From: Nostoc sp. UHCC 0870 | Lineage (GTDB): Bacteria; Cyanobacteriota; Cyanobacteriia; Cyanobacteriales; Nostocaceae | Assembly: GCF_022063185.1 (NCBI RefSeq) | Contig: NZ_CP091920.1 | Span: 1-39,278, forward strand | DNA length: 39,278 nucleotides | Direction: 5' to 3' | In this document: piece by piece, positions 25,469 to 32,999 of the stretch | Layout: each line of letters begins with the position of its first letter | Position numbering within the stretch: position 1 is the first letter of the stretch | Position numbers and translations under genes: made by a program | The notes under the pieces: generated by a model | Database searches by the model: none | What the model was told of the DNA's origin: nothing | What the model saw: the letters and a program-made list of their open reading frames with translations, nothing else

Positions 25469-25566
25469 CTCGGTCAAGTATCGTCTGTTCTTGGAGTGAG
25501 AATCAATTGATTGAATTTATCAGAATGCTAGAAGTGCAGCAGCAGTAAGCATAAGCAGCAGAACAC

Positions 25567-25633
25567 CTATTCCGAAGTTTCGGAATAAGACTACAATCCC
25601 CCTCACCGCCAGGGTTTTCGGGATTATGTTTAT
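25567..25633. repeat. 67-bp direct repeat, copy B
   Basis: The second copy of the element at 24354-24420, with five mismatches, upstream of the ATP-grasp gene. Its first 20 bases, including ATTCCGAAGTTTCGGAAT, also occur alone at 37282-37302. Confidence 0.9.
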
Positions 25634-25675
25634 AACATTCCTTCTTCTGCACCCCGGCGATCGCTACAACTACAA

Positions 25676-25691
25676 GTCCCGCCGACGGGAC
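25676..25691. repeat. Dispersed GTCCCG-CCGA-CGGGAC hairpin, copy 2
   Basis: Identical to the element at 5777-5792 and in the same orientation. Confidence 0.75.
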
Positions 25692-25702
25692 AGATTTAGT
25701 TG

Positions 25703-25810
25703 TTAAAACTCTGCATCTTCAATCCTTACCACCTTGCCTTTAGAATCTTTCACCAAATGACAACCATTTTCCTGCGCCCAGGCGATCGCTATTCGTTTTG
25801 GTGGAACTTC
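25703..25810 (-). pseudogene. Out-of-frame tail overlapping the primase-helicase 3' end
   Basis: In the frame shifted relative to the primase-helicase, the bases after a TGA encode IAIAWAQENGCHLVKDSKGK, then VVRIEDAEF and a stop. There is no start codon. It looks like a genuine protein C-terminus and could be an alternative or ancestral end of the primase-helicase separated by a frameshift, or a remnant of another gene. Confidence 0.3.
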
Positions 25811-28800
25811 TCAATCTCTGATGACTGTAGTAGCACTTGTTCCCCTCGCTTTTTACCTTGAATAAATTGACACTCTACATAGTTACCTTTTAGTCCAATT
25901 ACCTGTAGTACATGGCCTTTTTGGGGATGTAGTTTATGGCAAATTCTTACTTTCTCCCCAATCTGGAAATTTGTAACCGGTTCTAAAGGTGTAACTGCCC
26001 GTGCTGATTTTTCGGTTACACCCTCAAACCCTTGATTTATCAATACATCTGGAGTTTCTGTAACCGTGTAACCACTGTAACCGGAATTTTCATGCGAATT
26101 AGATGTAAGTCCCTGAGTGTTGTTATCTGATTCTGCAATTTCTTTTTTTTCTTTTAATTCATTTTTTACGGTTACACGGTTACAATCACTATTTTTAGAG
26201 GGTGAAATGCTTGCTATATCTAGATTTGCGGCTGTAACCGAACTCTGGTTACACTCAGTTACAGCAGTTACAGATTCTTCTAATTCCCCAAACAAGTGGG
26301 CAGGGATTAACCAAGCTTTTCTCGTTTGTGTCTCTGGTCTATCTGGTATGATTACGTCACCTTCAGAGTTAAATCTAGTAGTTAATACTGCACGACGATA
26401 AGCCAAAACCTGGTCGCGGTCTTGGGAAAATCTAAAGGGGTAATCAATTTTACCGCCTGCTTTCGTGACTAATGATTTTAGAGAACATGCGTTGTAAGTT
26501 GCAGGTCTAAAGCGTTGGTCTACAAGCTTCCAAACGTCGTGGGCGTAAATTGCATAAAACTTTTGCCCGTTACGTTCCACTTGGCGATTCAAGTTCCAAT
26601 CACCTACTAGAGACTCTGCCTCCAAAGCCATAACTTTGTCTATAAAGTCTAATAATGAGTCACCAGAGGTATCGACATCATTTTCTGATTTACAACAATT
26701 ATCAATTACCCACTGTTTTATATCCTCATCTCCGTCTGTTAACTCAACCAATTTTTGTGCATACCAAGTAACAATAGATAGGCCTTGAGCAATTCGGGCA
26801 TGGGCGTGCGGTAAATATTGCAACAACTCCGACTCAAGTTTGCTAATTTCATTTCTAGGATATCCAAGTGATATCAACTGCCGGAATGCACCTGATGCTT
26901 CTGCCTGTGCTGCTTTTAATTCTTGAAATGCTGTTTTGTCACCTCCGTTGGCTCGCGTAAAAGCCACACGAACAAATCGAGTGTAGGTTGCAGCTTGCTC
27001 ACCACCGAAGACATGATTACTCGTTATCCCCATTGGAGAGTGGGGAGTTTGTTCATTTCCTCGTACTTTTCGTGGCTTCCAGTTATACCAGGATTTAGCT
27101 AACTCCTCATTGTCTGGATTTCGGTCAGGGTCATCCCAGAAAAATGGCAGTGAACCCGTGCGTGACCCATGTTCATACAAGGCAGAGACACTAGCACGAG
27201 CTAACATGGCGGATTGCCCCCAGTTTTTACCAACAAGGCTAAGTGCTGTCTCCGCCGCGATAGTTTTGCAGCTTCCCGGCTCTCCGTGAGCATTGAATAA
27301 AGGAAAGCTGCTTTCTTGCGAAAAAATTTCTTGTGAATGAAGTCCCGCAACAGTCCAGCCCATCATTAATAGGACTTGATGAATATTTTGTTGTCCAAAA
27401 AACCTCCGAGATGCGTCTACAAGCTGCTTTAATGATTGGGGATTTTCTTCGGCTAACACTGGGCAGGGGATGAAGTCATCTTTGCCTAGTGATGGGTTGA
27501 AAACCCACAATGATTCATTTTCATTGGTGACTTCACTATTTGGTTTGTACTGGCGATCTCCAAATATCCAACAACCATCTTCCTGCTGCCCGTAACGTTC
27601 AATCCGCCTAAATAGCTTGCCTTCCCTAGTAGTGCGGTATTCATGCAGTCGAGTGTGGATTAAGGCGTTGAGTTGATTTTTATTGAGATTGCAGACTATG
27701 CCAGTTCCTAATTCTCGTTTAAGGGCATCAACAAAACCATCCACTTTGGTGTAGTTAGTGGAATTTACAATCACGCGATACTGACGATTTTCAAAACTCC
27801 GCTTAATTTGTAAAACTAAACCACCGCCATTAGAGTCCTCAATTTCGCGCTCTACTTGGAAATCAAAATTACAGGCAGGCTCAAAATATCGATTTCCAGA
27901 GGCATTCTTTTTCCAAAAACCAATCTCACCTTTGTAAGACTGTGGTGAATTCCATGCTTGTCGCTGCCAACGCCATTGAGATTCTTGTTCCTCGTCATCG
28001 ATAGCGGCTTCAATGGCCAACTCAAGCCTTCGGTACATTTCTTCTTGAGAAATGCCCGACTGCTGGCAATGTAAAATCCAATCTTTAGCGTCTCCTTTTT
28101 CTGGCATTTGTGGCCATAGTGACAACGGATTGATTCTAACTGCTGTAATCCTTTTTGAGTTACAAGATTTTAATAAGTTTTCGGCACTCTTCCTTCCTGG
28201 CTCGTCATTATCACCCCAGATAATTAGTAAAAACTGAGATTCTGATTGAGAGTCTGACTGGGATTCTGACTGAGATTCTGCCTGGGATTCTGACTGAGAT
28301 TCTGGCTTAGATTCGGATTCAATATCCAGCACAATTTCAGCTAAGTTGTCCGCTATCTTTGGTAATCCGCCTTCACCACCCTGGTTACAAGTTGCTGTTA
28401 ACCCAATTGACCGGATAGATTCGACGGCTTGCTCTCCGGCAACAGCAAACAAGATTCCTTGATTTCTAAGGACTTGTTTTACTTCGTCTTCGCGGTAAAT
28501 TGGCCAAGGATTATTCCCTTTTTCACAAACCCACCTGCCATCATCAGTTTTGAACCACGGACGGATTTGTTTAGACTGATTGCGATAAACTGTGCGCCTG
28601 TCAGTCCATTGCTTGCGTACTACCTTCTGAATTGGGGAGTATTCATATTCAATGAATTGTTCTTTTGCGCCTGTGTGTGGGTCGAAAAGTACAATCTCAG
28701 CGATGTCTGACAACGGTACTAAAACCGAGCCGCCAAGACTTTCATTCCAGCGTCTAAGCTCAACTCCCAAAGAAACGTTTTTACCTAAACCTAGATTTTT

Positions 28801-29265
28801 ACCAGACGCAATTTTCTCAACTACATATAAAGTTTCTTTTCCACCGGGACAACCTGGGTTGAGTCTGACAGTGTGACCTTTTGCAACTTCCTTTACAGCA
28901 ATTTCAATATCCTGCCATTGGGGAATGTCTGTTTTTGGTTCTGGTTGGAGAGTAATAATGGCAGGGTACTTTTTACTGTTTCGCTTCTTGCGACTGTAGC
29001 CCTGTTTGATGAAAATTGGCCGCCCATCTTTAGCTTTACTAAAATGCTCCCACCCTTCTGGGGGGTCGTTTGGATTTGTCCAATGACAGACTGCTTTATA
29101 AATTTCTTGGTTGTTTTGGTCTTTGATTAACCAGCAATAATGCTCCTTCCCACACAAAGGACACGGTTCGCTAGTTGATGCTTGAACACAGTTCTCTTCA
29201 TGAAAATTATCGTTAGAAGTTAAATCTGGCGAATTAACAATTTTTTCTGAAATTTTTGCAGTCAT
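25789..29265 (-). CDS. Plasmid primase-helicase with zinc, TOPRIM and P-loop domains (1158 aa)
   Basis: The likely replication protein of the replicon. Numbering from ATG 29265: an N-terminal Cys/His zinc cluster (CPLCGKEHYCW ... VCHW), then a TOPRIM fold with the catalytic Glu near 278 (VAGEQAVES) and the metal-binding DND near 352 (IIWGDNDEPGR), then a helicase/ATPase domain with Walker A GEPGSCKT (661-668) and FFWDDPDRNP as probable Walker B, and a Lys/Glu-rich C-terminus. A Ser/Glu/Gln repeat (about 316-346) is inserted between the two TOPRIM motifs. ATG 29265 is preferred to ATG 29277 because GGAGG lies 5 bases before it. It would prime and unwind DNA at the plasmid origin; the origin itself is not identified. 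Confidence 0.85.
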   Translation of the reverse strand: MTAKISEKIVNSPDLTSNDNFHEENCVQASTSEPCPLCGKEHYCWLIKDQNNQEIYKAVCHWTNPNDPPEGWEHFSKAKDGRPIFIKQGYSRKKRNSKKYPAIITLQPEPKTDIPQWQDIEIAVKEVAKGHTVRLNPGCPGGKETLYVVEKIASGKNLGLGKNVSLGVELRRWNESLGGSVLVPLSDIAEIVLFDPHTGAKEQFIEYEYSPIQKVVRKQWTDRRTVYRNQSKQIRPWFKTDDGRWVCEKGNNPWPIYREDEVKQVLRNQGILFAVAGEQAVESIRSIGLTATCNQGGEGGLPKIADNLAEIVLDIESESKPESQSESQAESQSESQSDSQSESQFLLIIWGDNDEPGRKSAENLLKSCNSKRITAVRINPLSLWPQMPEKGDAKDWILHCQQSGISQEEMYRRLELAIEAAIDDEEQESQWRWQRQAWNSPQSYKGEIGFWKKNASGNRYFEPACNFDFQVEREIEDSNGGGLVLQIKRSFENRQYRVIVNSTNYTKVDGFVDALKRELGTGIVCNLNKNQLNALIHTRLHEYRTTREGKLFRRIERYGQQEDGCWIFGDRQYKPNSEVTNENESLWVFNPSLGKDDFIPCPVLAEENPQSLKQLVDASRRFFGQQNIHQVLLMMGWTVAGLHSQEIFSQESSFPLFNAHGEPGSCKTIAAETALSLVGKNWGQSAMLARASVSALYEHGSRTGSLPFFWDDPDRNPDNEELAKSWYNWKPRKVRGNEQTPHSPMGITSNHVFGGEQAATYTRFVRVAFTRANGGDKTAFQELKAAQAEASGAFRQLISLGYPRNEISKLESELLQYLPHAHARIAQGLSIVTWYAQKLVELTDGDEDIKQWVIDNCCKSENDVDTSGDSLLDFIDKVMALEAESLVGDWNLNRQVERNGQKFYAIYAHDVWKLVDQRFRPATYNACSLKSLVTKAGGKIDYPFRFSQDRDQVLAYRRAVLTTRFNSEGDVIIPDRPETQTRKAWLIPAHLFGELEESVTAVTECNQSSVTAANLDIASISPSKNSDCNRVTVKNELKEKKEIAESDNNTQGLTSNSHENSGYSGYTVTETPDVLINQGFEGVTEKSARAVTPLEPVTNFQIGEKVRICHKLHPQKGHVLQVIGLKGNYVECQFIQGKKRGEQVLLQSSEIEKFHQNE
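28236..28320 (-). repeat. Imperfect 12-bp tandem repeat coding Ser-Gln-Ser-Glu
   Basis: Units of GATTCTGACTGR, about seven of them with substitutions, encode the ESQSESQ run inside the TOPRIM domain of the primase-helicase. The repeat keeps the reading frame and probably varies in copy number among relatives. Confidence 0.8.
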
Positions 29266-29507
29266 GTTGTCCTCCATTATTGTTTTGAGGAGGATGCTGC
29301 CGCTATTTGTTTTATTACACCCGTGTTCCTTGACAGTAAATAATTATCTTGCGATTACAACTTTTACATCGCACCGGGAACCAGGGTACTATAGTTGTAG
29401 ATATTAGAAATCTAAAAAATGATTGGGACGGGTGTCCTCGCTGAGACGTGGTAAAACTTTTTAGCGACGGCATACCTCCTTTTTTTTATCTTTTTGACAA
29501 ATTGAAC
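29266..29507. promoter_or_regulatory. Upstream region of the primase-helicase gene
   Basis: No gene was found. It should contain the promoter of the minus-strand primase-helicase and possibly part of the origin. A T-rich tract follows CATACCTCC at about 29470-29490. No iterons are obvious here. Confidence 0.4.
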
Positions 29508-29681
29508 TTAGATGGCCACCGAAGACTTGGTAGCCTCTGACAAGTAAGAGAGTATTGCTTCCCTAGCAAGCACGGTTTTGGGAGCTTGCATTTTGGTTGC
29601 TACTTCAACCAAATGTGAGTAGTCCGTTTTTGTTAGCCGAATTGAGATAAACCGATTTAATTCCTCAGTTCCTTTGGGCAT
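29508..29681 (-). CDS. Small RHH DNA-binding protein (57 aa)
   Basis: A 57-residue frame from ATG 29681: PKGTEELNRFISIRLTKTDY, then a pair of helices (HLVEVATKMQ, VLAREAILSYLSEA). The strand-helix-helix pattern is that of CopG/Arc-type RHH regulators. It lies upstream of the primase-helicase in the same orientation, the usual place for a plasmid copy-number repressor. It is short enough to be missed by ordinary ORF cutoffs. AAGGA lies about 15 bases upstream of the ATG, a loose ribosome binding site. Confidence 0.7.
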   Translation of the reverse strand: MPKGTEELNRFISIRLTKTDYSHLVEVATKMQAPKTVLAREAILSYLSEATKSSVAI

Positions 29682-29966
29682 GGCAACTTCAAAATCCTTT
29701 TAAGCTCATGTGTCACACGTTACACCCAAAATTCCTTGATGTGCAATAGGCTGCAAAATATAGACTGTAAGGAGATGGGTGGAAATTTCTTTGCCCTACT
29801 TAGGGAGCGCAATTTTATTTTCAGCGTTTGTTAAATTTTTATAAATTTAACTTCTCACCCCTTACTTGCTTTGTCTACAGCATTAATCACTAAAACTTAT
29901 TTCCATATCCCAAATACCAACTCGTTGAGGAAGTTGCAGTAATTTTTTGCTATCTCAATTGAGTTC
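29682..29966. other. Non-coding region between two RHH genes
   Basis: No gene was found. It includes a perfect AT-rich inverted repeat at 29830-29851 and a short dyad around GTGTCACACGTTACAC (about 29710-29725). Either could be an operator of the flanking RHH proteins. Confidence 0.45.
29830..29851. repeat. Perfect AT-rich inverted repeat (9-bp arms)
   Basis: GTTAAATTT and AAATTTAAC around a 4-nt centre. It could be a protein-binding site or an AT-rich unwinding element. Confidence 0.6.
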
Positions 29967-30176
29967 TTATTCAGCCTCCTTGTTTTTTTTATCAGATGAG
30001 GAAGATTTTTTAACCTGTGGAGTAGGCAGGTCTACAGCATTCTTTGCCAGCCACTCCTCAATTAGTTCTGCTGCAATATCTGACATATTCAGCCCTTTGA
30101 GAAAACAGGTTGTCTTGAATTTGTCTTTTGTTTCTGGTGATAGGTAGACCCTAATAGACGCTTCTCCTTGTGCCAC
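29967..30176 (-). CDS. Small RHH protein, ParG/CopG-like (69 aa)
   Basis: A GTG start at 30176 gives AQGEASIRVYLSPETKDKFK, then GLNMSDIAAELIEEWLAKN and a Lys/Ser/Glu-rich tail. The strand followed by two helices fits an RHH DNA-binding protein. It is divergent from the parM operon, and the shared interval (30177-30431) carries dyads and TGCACTGA repeats. It is therefore a good candidate to bind that region as repressor or centromere-binding protein. Confidence 0.75.
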   Translation of the reverse strand: MAQGEASIRVYLSPETKDKFKTTCFLKGLNMSDIAAELIEEWLAKNAVDLPTPQVKKSSSSDKKNKEAE

Positions 30177-30274
30177 GTTACCCCATTACTGATGAACTTA
30201 TCCATCAGTTTATTGGTGGAGTGGCACATTAAAATAAATTGTGCATTGATTGACTAATGCACTGATGCACTGAT
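30169..30274. promoter_or_regulatory. parM control region: nested dyads and TGCACTGA repeats
   Basis: TGTGCCAC (30169-30176) and GTGGCACA (30231-30238) form an inverted pair; within it ACTGATG (30188-30194) pairs with CATCAGT (30203-30209). Then TGCATTGAT (30242-30250) and TGCACTGAT at 30258 and 30266 form direct repeats with an 8-bp step. This looks like operator/centromere DNA for the parM system and the divergent RHH gene. Confidence 0.65.
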
Positions 30275-30431
30275 ATCTTACCATTAATAGCCTAAGAAAG
30301 CCCAAAAACAAAGGGTAAAGGAATGCCTTAGCAGTTTTTGGGTAATAGAGCTTTGTTGTCTCAAAAATCCTTGAAACCGAGGATGAGAAAGGATTTCAAG
30401 AAAATTGTAAATTTTTGTGGAGGGCTTCAAA

Positions 30432-31493
30432 ATGCTCATAAGTCAGCCGACCCTGGCTGAAACCGCCCAAAATGTTCCGGTATTACCCGCAGGTATCGAC
30501 ACTGGGGCTGGTTTGGTGAAGATGGCGATCGCCGGGACAAGAGTTCGTATCCCGTCCAAAGTCGTAGAAATTTTTGAATTGCAGGACGACTTACAATCCC
30601 CAGACGGGGGGTACTTTTTTTATCAAGATGGCGATCGCGCAGACCTCATTGGCAAGCAGTTTTTAGTCGGTTCGTTAGCGGCATGGAAAGCCCCAACAAG
30701 CCACATAAAACTTAGTGACAACCCGGCACTAAAAATGGACTATGCCTTGCACACCTTGCTGGGTGGACTGGCTACCCTACCTTATCGCCAAGAATGGAAT
30801 TTGCATTTGGTGTTGAGCATCCATAATGCCAAACTTTTTAAGGAATCGTTGCCCAGTAAAGTTAACGGTTGCCACGTTGTTGGTTTTGGCAGTAAAACTA
30901 GCCCGGCATCTCTGGTTAACCTGAATGTATCTCTAGTCGTGCCGGAGGGGGCTGGTAGCTACAGCTATTGCGTCGCTGCCAAACCCGAACCGCTAATCGA
31001 CAGAACCGCCCAAGCGATCGCCATCGACTTCGGCACATCTACTATCATCCCCACTGTCTTCGCCCCCGGTGGTGCAATCATTCACCGTCAGGTTTTGGAG
31101 GTCGGCGGTTGCATCGACTTCTTGGATGCAATTGCTTCTGACTCCGAATTAGTCGAATTTTTGGGCAGTGGCAAGGTGGGCAACATCGAAACCATTCGCC
31201 AGGGCATAGAAAATGGCAGCTTCCAATATGGCACACGTCCTTTCAACTTTCGCAGCATTTACGCTCGTCACCTCACACCCTGGCTTAAAGACCGTCTGCG
31301 CCTAGCCTTTAAAGAAATTGCCGAGTGGAGAGATGTTGCTCAAAGCTTTGTCGCCTGGGGTGGTGGTGTAGAGATGCCCGGAGTTTCAAAAACGCTCCAA
31401 TCTCAGGGTATTACTCCAGTGCCAGAAGGCTGCTGGGCGAATGCTTTGGGATTAGAAAGAATTGCAACTGGAAGACTAGCACGGGGTAAATAA
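30432..31493 (+). CDS. parM: ParM-like actin-type ATPase (353 aa)
   Basis: An actin/Hsp70-fold filament protein for plasmid segregation. Phosphate-1 motif GIDTGAGLVKMAI (Asp23), phosphate-2 motif AIDFGTSTI (Asp199) and adenosine motif WGGGVEMPG (from Trp309). Length is normal for the ParM/StbA/Alp family. ATG 30432 is chosen over the in-frame GTG 30417 because GGAGGG lies 6 bases before it. The next gene starts 2 bp after the stop and has ParR-like features. The filament would push or pull plasmid copies through a ParR-centromere complex at the upstream repeats. Confidence 0.88.
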   Translation: MLISQPTLAETAQNVPVLPAGIDTGAGLVKMAIAGTRVRIPSKVVEIFELQDDLQSPDGGYFFYQDGDRADLIGKQFLVGSLAAWKAPTSHIKLSDNPALKMDYALHTLLGGLATLPYRQEWNLHLVLSIHNAKLFKESLPSKVNGCHVVGFGSKTSPASLVNLNVSLVVPEGAGSYSYCVAAKPEPLIDRTAQAIAIDFGTSTIIPTVFAPGGAIIHRQVLEVGGCIDFLDAIASDSELVEFLGSGKVGNIETIRQGIENGSFQYGTRPFNFRSIYARHLTPWLKDRLRLAFKEIAEWRDVAQSFVAWGGGVEMPGVSKTLQSQGITPVPEGCWANALGLERIATGRLARGK

Positions 31494-31495
31494 TT

Positions 31496-31819
31496 ATGGC
31501 TGAAAATCGACGGGTTAGGCTAGAACCTCACATTGAAGAATATTTGCAGTCTCACGCGACCAGAGTCTTGGGTAAATCACCCGAAAAAATCTCAGGCGCG
31601 GAGTTAACGACAATCGCAAATTCGTTGCTCTATGAGCATAAATTAGCTTACGGATTTGTTGAAAAAATTCCGTTGATGAAAGTATTCAATTGCTTCGCAA
31701 ATTTAGTCTCCAACAGCACAACAATTTCACCTTCAACCCCAGCATCGTTGCCTAAAAAGGAAGCAGAAAATTTTGATTTCGATGCAGACCTGGGGGATTT
31801 GTTTGAGGAAGCTGCGTGA
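31496..31819 (+). CDS. Putative ParR-like adaptor (107 aa)
   Basis: It has a basic N-terminus (ENRRVRLEPHIEEYLQSHA), a helical middle (ELTTIANSLLYEHKL), and an acidic C-terminal tail (FDFDADLGDLFEEAA). Small size, basic head and acidic tail following parM by 2 bp match ParR proteins, whose tails cap the ParM filament. Sequence similarity was not tested, so the assignment rests on position and composition. TGA at 31817-31819 is followed 6 bp later by the start of a 39-aa ORF. Confidence 0.65.
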   Translation: MAENRRVRLEPHIEEYLQSHATRVLGKSPEKISGAELTTIANSLLYEHKLAYGFVEKIPLMKVFNCFANLVSNSTTISPSTPASLPKKEAENFDFDADLGDLFEEAA

Positions 31820-31825
31820 ATGTAA

Positions 31826-31945
31826 ATGTACCAAATTTATATAAAGCGACTGCCTCCACTCGCCAAAGTTAAAGGCAATCACTTTATTCCCAAAAGGATG
31901 TATCTTCCGCCGCTAACGAAAGTACAAAAGGATGATATCAAATGA
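31826..31945 (+). CDS. 39-aa basic peptide, translationally coupled to the next gene
   Basis: ATG 31826 opens a 39-residue frame. It contains an internal repeat, RLPPLAKV then MYLPPLTKV, about 19 residues apart, and is rich in Lys. Its stop overlaps the start of the 91-aa gene as ATGA (31942-31945). An in-frame ATG at 31898 would yield only the last 15 residues. The repeat and coupling suggest a real small protein, too short for usual gene finders. Function unknown. Confidence 0.55.
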   Translation: MYQIYIKRLPPLAKVKGNHFIPKRMYLPPLTKVQKDDIK

Positions 31946-32217
31946 CAAAACCAATCGGCTATTACACCAGTTACACCCCAGGTGAAGAAGGATTACTTGC
32001 AGATATGCAAGAGGAATGGGGCGCAACTTTTGAGTCTCTAAACAACTGCGAAAGATTGTGGATGATTGTCAAACTCGCAGAAGATTTATGTGCTGAAAAC
32101 GAAAATGATATCCGGTCAAGCGTGGAAGATGCTATGGAGCGTATGGACGAATTACCATCAGGCGACAAGGTGGGTTTAATTGAGGCTCTGGTGAATCAAG
32201 TTAAGCATTTTAAATAA
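31942..32217 (+). CDS. Hypothetical 91-aa acidic protein
   Basis: I do not recognise the family. After KPIGYYTSYTPGEEGLLADM the protein is helical and acidic (CERLWMIVKLAEDLCAENEND, then EDAMERMDELP). AAAGGATG precedes ATG 31942. It overlaps the upstream 39-aa ORF by 4 bp and is followed by a hairpin that leads into the coiled-coil gene. It could be a small partner of the membrane ATPase operon or of ParM/ParR. Confidence 0.7.
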   Translation: MTKPIGYYTSYTPGEEGLLADMQEEWGATFESLNNCERLWMIVKLAEDLCAENENDIRSSVEDAMERMDELPSGDKVGLIEALVNQVKHFK

Positions 32218-32223
32218 TTTAAC

Positions 32224-32244
32224 CCCCCTAGTAAAAATAGGGGG
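32224..32244 (+). promoter_or_regulatory. Hairpin that occludes the ribosome binding site of the next gene
   Basis: CCCCCTA (32224-32230) pairs with TAGGGGG (32238-32244) around a 7-nt loop, and ATG 32247 follows 2 bases later. The only Shine-Dalgarno-like sequence (AGGGGG) is inside the right arm, so translation would need the stem to open, for instance by ribosomes ending the 91-aa gene at 32217. Confidence 0.6.
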
Positions 32245-32246
32245 AC

Positions 32247-32999
32247 ATGACCAACTACAACACAGTTGAAATAATTATGGATTTTGGAATCAGAAATCCC
32301 GTAGTGGGACATAGTTCTCACATTGATGAAAAATCTCTCCTTTGGGGTGGGGTTGAGCCAGATATTTTGGCGTACTTATCTGATGTCAGTAATCTAGAAC
32401 AATTTGCTGACATGGCACAAAATACAGCACAGTTGGCTGAATATCTCGACCCCTTTTTAAACAACGCTCAAACCTATTTTCAAGCCCTACAAAAGCTGGC
32501 AGATGGGCAAGTTACCTGGACTGAACTGAGAAAAGAGTTCGGTGATAAAGTCGCTAACGCCATAGCTAAAATCCGCAAAATGAACGCTGAATTTGATGCC
32601 CAAATGCAGCGAGTAGATGCTCAAGATAGAGCCGATTTATTGCGGATTGAACAAAAACGCACAAATGCTCTGACTGAAATTGCTGCCCAGTTGCAACAGG
32701 ATTTAGAAGCAGAATTATGGCGGCATCAAAATAAGATAGCGAGTATTGATAACAAACAAGAAATTACGGCACAGCGTCAAGAAATTCAAAACACTTTGCG
32801 CTCGAAACGCCAGCAATTACTTGCCCGTGTTCGTTATGGTTCTACGGCTTTAAACCCAAATCAAGAACCCTCTGAACAAATTCCAGTGCAACTATTAGAC
32901 AGACCACAAAATCCTGCAAGTTCAGTATCTGCTTCTGGTAATGTCAGGGGTTTTGGTAACTGGTGGACTAACTTTTGGGATGGTTTAGGTAACAGGTGA
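32247..32999 (+). CDS. Coiled-coil protein (250 aa), membrane-ATPase operon
   Basis: No known domain recognised. A soluble N-terminal part (about 1-75) is followed by a long helical coiled coil (about 80-190, KVANAIAKIRKMNAEFDAQM, RADLLRIEQKRTNALTEI) and a Pro/Gln/Ser-rich linker that ends in an aromatic amphipathic tail (GNWWTNFWDGLGNR), perhaps membrane-contacting. ATG 32277 (MDFGIRN) is an alternative start. Its stop overlaps the next gene's ATG (TGATG). It may be a structural arm between the membrane partner and the ATPase. Confidence 0.7.
   Translation: MTNYNTVEIIMDFGIRNPVVGHSSHIDEKSLLWGGVEPDILAYLSDVSNLEQFADMAQNTAQLAEYLDPFLNNAQTYFQALQKLADGQVTWTELRKEFGDKVANAIAKIRKMNAEFDAQMQRVDAQDRADLLRIEQKRTNALTEIAAQLQQDLEAELWRHQNKIASIDNKQEITAQRQEIQNTLRSKRQQLLARVRYGSTALNPNQEPSEQIPVQLLDRPQNPASSVSASGNVRGFGNWWTNFWDGLGNR

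Larger units (their letters stand above)
25210..25566. other. Non-coding region with heptamer repeats
   Basis: No supportable gene was found. It holds two heptanucleotide tandem arrays (25318-25352 and 25441-25468) and AT-rich sequence that should include the promoter of the ATP-grasp gene. Confidence 0.55.
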
